Positions 59,158 to 64,000 of a stretch of 64,000 nt of DNA are shown here, in pieces (within the stretch, counting starts at the first letter, position 1; each line of letters begins with the position of its first letter). This DNA comes from Petrocella atlantisensis (lineage in GTDB: Bacteria; Bacillota; Clostridia; Lachnospirales; Vallitaleaceae). Under the pieces are notes generated by a model. The model was given only the letters and a program-made list of their open reading frames with translations. It was not told the DNA's origin and searched no databases. The position numbers and the translations under genes were made by a program. The stretch covers positions 2,848,001 to 2,912,000 of the forward strand of contig NZ_LR130778.1 in the NCBI RefSeq assembly GCF_900538275.1, given 5' to 3'.

Positions 59158-60255
59158 ATGAAAGTATTATACGATTATCAAATATTTAGGACACAACGCT
59201 ATGGTGGTATATCCAGATATTTTACCAATTTGATTCAATGGTCAGATAAAGAAAATGTTGTTGTACCGGTTTTTCATTCCAAAAATTATTACTTCAATAA
59301 GTTGAATGATAATTTTGATCATAAATATGAGAGCATGTTGGTTGAGAAAGTTAATAATTGGATTTCGAAATATTTGACAAGGAGAACCTTGCGTAAGCAT
59401 CAGATAGATATCTTTCATCCAACAAATTATGACAGCTATTTTTTAAGATATCTAAAGAATGAGAAAGTAATCATCACTGTCCACGACTTAGGTAGAGAGC
59501 TATTTCCTCAATATTATGGGAATATAGCTATCTTTTTGGAAGAAAAGAAAAAGTTGATCCTAGCTGCAGACCATATAATTGCAGTTTCTAATAATACAAA
59601 AGAAGACTTAATCCGTTATTATGATATCAATCCGGATAAGATTACAGTTGTTTATCATGGACTACCCTTAAGATTTGGAAAAGTGAACATAACCTTAAGA
59701 GGACTGCCGGAGCGTTATATCCTCTTTGTGGGACAGAGAACAGATAACAAAAACTTCAAATTATTTTTGGAAGCGATGTCAAAAGTTTTAGTAGAAGATG
59801 AAACACTGAATCTGCTATGTGTTGGTGGTGGTGAGTTCACAGAAAATGAACGAAAAGAAATTGCTGGACTTGGTATCAGTAAACAAGTGGGTCAACGTAA
59901 TCTAAACGATGAAGTATTGGCTGCTTGTTATCGGCAAGCTTTGGCCTTTGTCTACCCTTCTATATATGAAGGCTTTGGTATACCGATACTTGAGGCATTC
60001 ACAATGAAATGTCCCACTATATTAAGCGATATTGGTAGTTTTAGAGAAGTGGCACAAGATGCCGGTATCTACTTTAACCCCAACGATGTATCTATGATAA
60101 AAGCACAGATAAAATGGGTGCTAGATCCTGACAACAAAAGCAAAATCGAAGAGAAAATTAAGCTGGGTACCAAGATCGCTCACAGCTTTACCCTAGATAA
60201 TACCTACGAAAAGACATATGAAGTCTATGAAGAAGTACTTAAGGAAAAGTTGTAG
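59158..60255 (+). CDS. Glycosyltransferase family 4 protein
   Basis: 365 residues. The N-terminal Rossmann half has the family start YDYQIFRTQRYGGISRYFTN and FHPTNYDSYFL; the C-terminal half has the GT4 core ILFVGQRTDNKNFKLFLEA, then LAFVYPSIYEGFGIPILEAF with the E-x7-E motif, and SDIGSFREVAQDAGIYFNP. These are hallmarks of retaining nucleotide-sugar transferases acting on lipid- or surface-linked glycans. The exact donor and acceptor are unknown. No signal peptide is present, so it works at the inner face of the membrane. No other glycan genes are close by. Confidence 0.9.
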   Translation: MKVLYDYQIFRTQRYGGISRYFTNLIQWSDKENVVVPVFHSKNYYFNKLNDNFDHKYESMLVEKVNNWISKYLTRRTLRKHQIDIFHPTNYDSYFLRYLKNEKVIITVHDLGRELFPQYYGNIAIFLEEKKKLILAADHIIAVSNNTKEDLIRYYDINPDKITVVYHGLPLRFGKVNITLRGLPERYILFVGQRTDNKNFKLFLEAMSKVLVEDETLNLLCVGGGEFTENERKEIAGLGISKQVGQRNLNDEVLAACYRQALAFVYPSIYEGFGIPILEAFTMKCPTILSDIGSFREVAQDAGIYFNPNDVSMIKAQIKWVLDPDNKSKIEEKIKLGTKIAHSFTLDNTYEKTYEVYEEVLKEKL

Positions 60256-60342
60256 TGCAATATGTCATGACATATCTTGTTTTATTCTTGATTTCGTTGT
60301 ATGATGGTGGAACAATACTCGATTATAGAAATGAGGCATAAA

Positions 60343-61368
60343 ATGAAGTTGTTGAACTATATTCTAATTAATAAAGAAGCAAGGCTCTTTGATACGAAAG
60401 AATTTTTGTTAAAGGCCTTTGTAGCGGTTTTAATAGGATCTTTTGTAGGCGAAAGCATCCCATATGTGTCAAAAGACATGATTTCAGTACTTTTCGGTAT
60501 GATGCTAACTTTAGAGCCTGTAAATCTAACAGGTATACGAAGTGGTTTCAAACAAGTCGAAGCATCCGTTATTGGTGCATTGATAACAGGCATCATCTTA
60601 TCGGTATTAGGTTATAATCCTTGGTCAGTAGCGCTGTCTGTAACGGTCACCTTATATGTAAGTCTAGTAATTAATTGGCGCCAGTTTTCAGTTGTGGCTG
60701 TTTTTACATCGATTTATATGGCCCAGTATGTACAGTTAGACTTGCTAGGCAATCCAAGTGAATTTGAGACATTTAAGCTTAGAATTACGGCTTTGATAAC
60801 GGGTGTTGCCATTGCCATGTTTGTGAATCTGCTATTTTCTTTAATGGGTTACAAGCATATGATGGAAAAAAGAATATTTCATCTATTAGAACAGATCAGT
60901 AAAAAAACAAAGGCAATCTACCAAATGTTGAGTCTTCATAATTACGAGGATGCTCATAAAATCATGAAAGATTATGGTGATTTGTTTAATAATCTTAACT
61001 GGATTAACGGAACAATTATGGATTATCAAAAAGACTTTTTTACCTTTAAAAATGAACAAAAGAGTGTTAAGCTTGAGAAAATTATAAAAATGACGACATT
61101 ACTCAGGGAAATGTCTCACATTACATATGACATATGTTTTAGATTGTCCAAAGGTGATCATGGATACAAGGAACCTGAATTTGTAGAATGTTTTGAACAC
61201 ATCCTTCATCGTATGGATCAACTTTTAGAAAAACTGGACTGCATCATTCACAATAAAGATGTCACAAGTGTTATTGTGGTGGGATCAAGAGACAAATCCC
61301 ATGAAACCCTAAAACTGCTAAATGAGAATATCGAGCATATGGATCATTTATTAACCCATTATTTGTAG
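60343..61368 (+). CDS. FUSC/ArAE-like membrane protein
   Basis: 341 residues from ATG 60343 (GAGG six bases upstream; the frame is open to 60301). The N-terminal half has about five membrane helices, including FVAVLIGSFVGESIPYVSKD, MMLTLEPVNLTGIRSGFKQV and ALITGIILSVLGYNPWSVAL, as in aromatic acid exporter (ArAE) and fusaric acid resistance (FUSC) proteins. The C-terminal half (about 180-341) is helical and cytoplasmic. Bacterial members export aromatic acids or act in envelope homeostasis, but the substrate is not known here. Confidence 0.75.
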   Translation: MKLLNYILINKEARLFDTKEFLLKAFVAVLIGSFVGESIPYVSKDMISVLFGMMLTLEPVNLTGIRSGFKQVEASVIGALITGIILSVLGYNPWSVALSVTVTLYVSLVINWRQFSVVAVFTSIYMAQYVQLDLLGNPSEFETFKLRITALITGVAIAMFVNLLFSLMGYKHMMEKRIFHLLEQISKKTKAIYQMLSLHNYEDAHKIMKDYGDLFNNLNWINGTIMDYQKDFFTFKNEQKSVKLEKIIKMTTLLREMSHITYDICFRLSKGDHGYKEPEFVECFEHILHRMDQLLEKLDCIIHNKDVTSVIVVGSRDKSHETLKLLNENIEHMDHLLTHYL

Positions 61369-61418
61369 TTTTGACACTCTAACTTTAGATACCATAAGAA
61401 TATACGGGAGTAGTGAAT

Positions 61419-61895
61419 ATGAGAATTGGCATGGGATATGATGTGCACAGATTGGTTGTAGGCAGAGACTTGATAATAGGTGGTGTGACGATTCCTCATA
61501 CCTATGGACTCTTGGGACATAGTGACGCGGATGTATTGACCCATGCCATTATGGACAGTCTACTAGGTGCCATGGCTTTAGGCGATATAGGCAAGCACTT
61601 TCCGGATACAGATAATAACTATAAGGGAGCGAACAGTATCAAGCTTCTTGAAGAAGTTAGAGAAATCATGACGTCTAATGGCTATGAGATTGTAAACCTC
61701 GATGCTACAATTATTGCACAGGCACCAAAAATGGCACCCCATATCCTTGAGATGCGCAAGATCATTGGAAAAACACTGAATACAAGCATAGACAATATCA
61801 ATATAAAAGCAACAACAGAAGAGGGACTCGGTTTTACCGGAGAAGAAAAAGGTATTAGTGCCCAATCCATCTGTTTGTTGATGTCAAAGGCGTGA
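61419..61895 (+). CDS. ispF: 2-C-methyl-D-erythritol 2,4-cyclodiphosphate synthase
   Basis: 158 residues from ATG 61419, with GGGAG nine bases upstream; a GTG at 61413 is an alternative. [12 protein letters not shown] supplies the first metal ligands (Asp8 and His10 by usual numbering), [20 protein letters not shown] contains the third histidine and [11 protein letters not shown] follows. The C-terminal [19 protein letters not shown] closes the active site. It makes the cyclic diphosphate intermediate of the methylerythritol phosphate pathway to isoprenoids, as a homotrimer. No other MEP gene is in the window. Confidence 0.97.
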   Translation: MRIGMGYDVHRLVVGRDLIIGGVTIPHTYGLLGHSDADVLTHAIMDSLLGAMALGDIGKHFPDTDNNYKGANSIKLLEEVREIMTSNGYEIVNLDATIIAQAPKMAPHILEMRKIIGKTLNTSIDNINIKATTEEGLGFTGEEKGISAQSICLLMSKA

Positions 61896-61928
61896 CCTAA
61901 AGATTAGGCTTATAGATTGGAGAACGAC

Positions 61929-62825
61929 ATGGAATTAAAACCTCTAACCATTGAAGATCAGGAAATATTAACACCCTACATTGATAAAAGATCCATCCCA
62001 AATTGTGAATACTGTTTTGCCACCCTATATTTGTGGAATAAAAGATACAACATACGCTACGCTAAATTTGAGCATTATATACTGTTGATTGAAGAATTTG
62101 AAGGCAAGACCTATGCGATCATGCCACTTTGTGAAGAAAGCTATTTTAAAGAAGCCACAGAAACCTTAATTGATTATTTTCACAGTTTAGATCTACCGGT
62201 TGAAATCTTGGTGACAGATGAAATATATAAAGATTTTATTGAAGAAAACTATAAAGATCAGTTTGAAATAACTACAAATAGAGATCAATATGATTATCTC
62301 TATGATGCAGAGGCCTTAAGAACACTTAAAGGTAAAAAACTTGGTAAGAAAAGAAACCATTTAAATAGCTTTAAAAAAGAATATGAAGGCAGATGGCATT
62401 ATGAAGAGATTTATAGTGACAAAAATCGTGAAATCTGTGAATTTGTAAATGGTTGGGCAGATGACAAAGATGAGGATGCGGGCATGCTTGCAGATGAACT
62501 TGTTGGTGTCTGTAAGGCTATCGAACAAATGGAAAAGTTGGATGTTAAGGTGGGTGCAATATACATTGACGATGAGTTAAAAGCGGTCACCATAGGCTCG
62601 TTAATGAATCATAATAGGGAAGCAGTCATACATATTGAAAAGGCGGATCCGGAAGTTCGAGGTCTTTACCAAGCCATTAATCAGGAATTCTTAATTCATG
62701 CCTATCCGGATGTTGATTTTGTCAATCGAGAAGATGACTTGGGACTTGAAGGACTTAGAAAATCTAAGTTAAGTTATTATCCTATAGACTTAGTTAAGAA
62801 GTATAACATTCGTGAAAAACTGTAA
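61929..62825 (+). CDS. DUF2156 (phosphatidylglycerol lysyltransferase-like) protein
   Basis: 298 residues from ATG 61929 (GGAG seven bases upstream). The whole length matches stand-alone DUF2156 proteins with a double GNAT-like fold: NCEYCFATLYLWNKRYNIRY near the start, GKKLGKKRNHLNSFKKEY in the middle, then IHIEKADPEVRGLYQAINQE and VDFVNREDDLGLEGLRKSKL near the end. The same fold in MprF transfers lysine from tRNA to phosphatidylglycerol, but the short cytosolic form lacks the flippase part and its reaction is not established. It lies close behind ispF and before an acetyltransferase of similar fold. Confidence 0.85.
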   Translation: MELKPLTIEDQEILTPYIDKRSIPNCEYCFATLYLWNKRYNIRYAKFEHYILLIEEFEGKTYAIMPLCEESYFKEATETLIDYFHSLDLPVEILVTDEIYKDFIEENYKDQFEITTNRDQYDYLYDAEALRTLKGKKLGKKRNHLNSFKKEYEGRWHYEEIYSDKNREICEFVNGWADDKDEDAGMLADELVGVCKAIEQMEKLDVKVGAIYIDDELKAVTIGSLMNHNREAVIHIEKADPEVRGLYQAINQEFLIHAYPDVDFVNREDDLGLEGLRKSKLSYYPIDLVKKYNIREKL

Positions 62826-62847
62826 TTAGAATTAGTATGGAGGCATT

Positions 62848-63957
62848 ATGATTAGAAGATTGAACGAAAATGATAAAGATAAAGCCATAAAATTATGGCA
62901 AGAAATATTCATAGAAGATGGGCCATCTCTGGTGGCCTATTATTTTGATACACATATTAAAATCGACCAAGTGGTAGGGTATTTGGAAGGGGATGTGCTT
63001 GTGGCTATGGCTCATCTAAACCCTTATCAGTTGATGTGGCAGGGTTGTCTTTATAACACCTATTATGTGGTTGGTGTGGCTACAAAACAATCCCATAGAA
63101 GGCAAGGCCTCATGAGAAAAATGATGACATGGGTATTAAGGGATCGGTATGAAGCAGGGGATGTCTTTTCAGTTCTAATGCCAATAGATTCAAGATTATA
63201 TGATCAATTTGGTTATGGCTTTATACAAGACGTTGCCCTTTACAAGTTCAAATATGAGAACTTGAACCGAAAAAAGAGGACAGTGCCAAATGAAGTGATA
63301 GATGTAGAAACAAGTATTCAGCTGTTACCCATCTACAACACCTATAAGAAAACACTAACATTGTCTCAAAACAGAGGGATACGAGATTTTGAACATCTAT
63401 TAAAAGAAGTGCATTCTGAGAACGGGCATGTGGTTGTTGTGCCCGATGGCTATGTTATTTATTATGATTTTGGGGATATTTTTGTTAGAGAATGCATTTA
63501 TACATCCGATGAAGGTCTTATGAATATTCTAGATTACATAGGCAGTATAGCTGGGGAAAAGCCGATTCAGTGGCAGATGCCGAAAAACAACGCTTTAAAG
63601 CATCTTATTCCTCATATTAAAGAACATGAAAGATTGGAAAAACCTTTTATGATGGCCCGTATACTTCATGTTGAAACGCTACTAGAAGCCATGGCTGATT
63701 TTCTAGGCACATGTATCATCAAAGTCATCGACGATCAAATCCTAGAGAATAACCATACGTACAAGGTGGAAGGTCAAGTAAGTATAACTCAAGAAGCGCC
63801 GGATATTACGCTGGATACCGCGTCATTGGCTCAGTGGCTCTTTGGGTATGACAGTTTGGAATCACTCGCTAGTATTCGGCCAAAAGTCATGATCCATCAA
63901 AATCATATAGTATATCCTGAATATCCAATCCAAAATTATTTTACAGCATTGATTTAA
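62848..63957 (+). CDS. Eis-like GNAT acetyltransferase
   Basis: 369 residues. An N-terminal GNAT domain has the acetyl-CoA loop VGVATKQSHRRQGLMRKMM (about 75-93), followed by a second GNAT-like domain and a C-terminal SCP2-like sterol-carrier domain (about 270-365), the three-part layout of Eis proteins. LYDQFGYGFI is also typical. Eis enzymes acetylate lysines or amines, including aminoglycosides in some species. The clostridial members have unknown substrates. GGAGG precedes the start, 22 bases after the DUF2156 gene, so the pair is probably one operon. Confidence 0.87.
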   Translation: MIRRLNENDKDKAIKLWQEIFIEDGPSLVAYYFDTHIKIDQVVGYLEGDVLVAMAHLNPYQLMWQGCLYNTYYVVGVATKQSHRRQGLMRKMMTWVLRDRYEAGDVFSVLMPIDSRLYDQFGYGFIQDVALYKFKYENLNRKKRTVPNEVIDVETSIQLLPIYNTYKKTLTLSQNRGIRDFEHLLKEVHSENGHVVVVPDGYVIYYDFGDIFVRECIYTSDEGLMNILDYIGSIAGEKPIQWQMPKNNALKHLIPHIKEHERLEKPFMMARILHVETLLEAMADFLGTCIIKVIDDQILENNHTYKVEGQVSITQEAPDITLDTASLAQWLFGYDSLESLASIRPKVMIHQNHIVYPEYPIQNYFTALI

Positions 63958-64000
63958 GGTGTTTTATTCCAAGTGGGAAAAACAAGTGGGTCTTCTGCCA

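Noticed and set aside
1-64000. CRISPR arrays, rRNA genes, prophage structural genes, replication origin
   Set aside because: I found no regularly spaced repeats with unique spacers, no rRNA sequence, no phage structural proteins and no DnaA-box cluster. The only short tandem repeat of note is the two-copy element at 448-688.

Overview
The window looks like chromosome of an AT-rich, strictly anaerobic Firmicute of the class Clostridia (Lachnospirales-like; the genus cannot be fixed from sequence alone). Support: strong AGGAGG-type ribosome binding sites, short Gram-positive signal peptides and lipoboxes, a trimeric [FeFe] hydrogenase with Rex-like operators, LytTR and HD-GYP regulators, an AbiE-type toxin-antitoxin remnant, IS3-family elements and intrinsic terminators with long T-tracts. 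Most genes lie on the + strand in short operons.

Layout. 1-9.4 kb: the 3' end of a branched-chain amino acid ABC gene (livF), two tandem 120-bp palindromic elements, a YczE-type membrane protein, an acetate-type transporter, flavodoxin with DUF3793, LemA, an EAL-GGDEF protein, a HAD phosphatase and a minus-strand three-gene ABC exporter. 9.5-15.3 kb: a CAP-domain secreted protein, then an accessory patch ending at tRNA-Leu. The patch holds hairpin clusters, a decayed stalk-domain gene, a PlcR-like XRE/TPR regulator, a decaying IS3-family element, an unannotated 47-aa secreted peptide resembling PapR, a secreted protein and a 30-aa membrane peptide. The 3' end of the tRNA is partly duplicated. 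15.4-26.2 kb: an ABC exporter and a complete phosphate regulon (pstSCAB-phoU-phoB-phoR), an unknown membrane-anchored protein and a PHP hydrolase. 26.2-34.8 kb: guaA, an AbiEi antitoxin gene with twin operators whose AbiEii toxin partner is split by an intact IS3-family element, then a MoxR-DUF58-transglutaminase operon.

34.9-44.7 kb: a methyltransferase, small membrane proteins, a GNAT enzyme, a polar amino acid ABC transporter, a cytidylate-kinase-like protein, recO, an HD-GYP protein and a Na/Ca exchanger. 44.8-50.5 kb: an electron-bifurcating-type hydrogenase operon in which the NuoF-like subunit is fused to a GltD-like FAD/NAD(P)H module. 50.7-56.3 kb: a partial tad pilus cluster (three TadE/TadG-like proteins plus a prepilin peptidase). 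56.3-64 kb: LiaF-like and VTT membrane proteins, three tRNAs (Trp, Val, Met), a LytTR regulator, a glycosyltransferase, a FUSC/ArAE-like protein, ispF, a DUF2156 protein and an Eis-like acetyltransferase.

The two most notable things are the likely peptide-pheromone locus broken apart by an insertion sequence (11.4-14.9 kb) and the toxin-less AbiE locus with its operators intact (28.0-30.2 kb). The hydrogenase operon, with its unusual fused NAD(P)H module and Rex-like sites, is the main metabolic feature.
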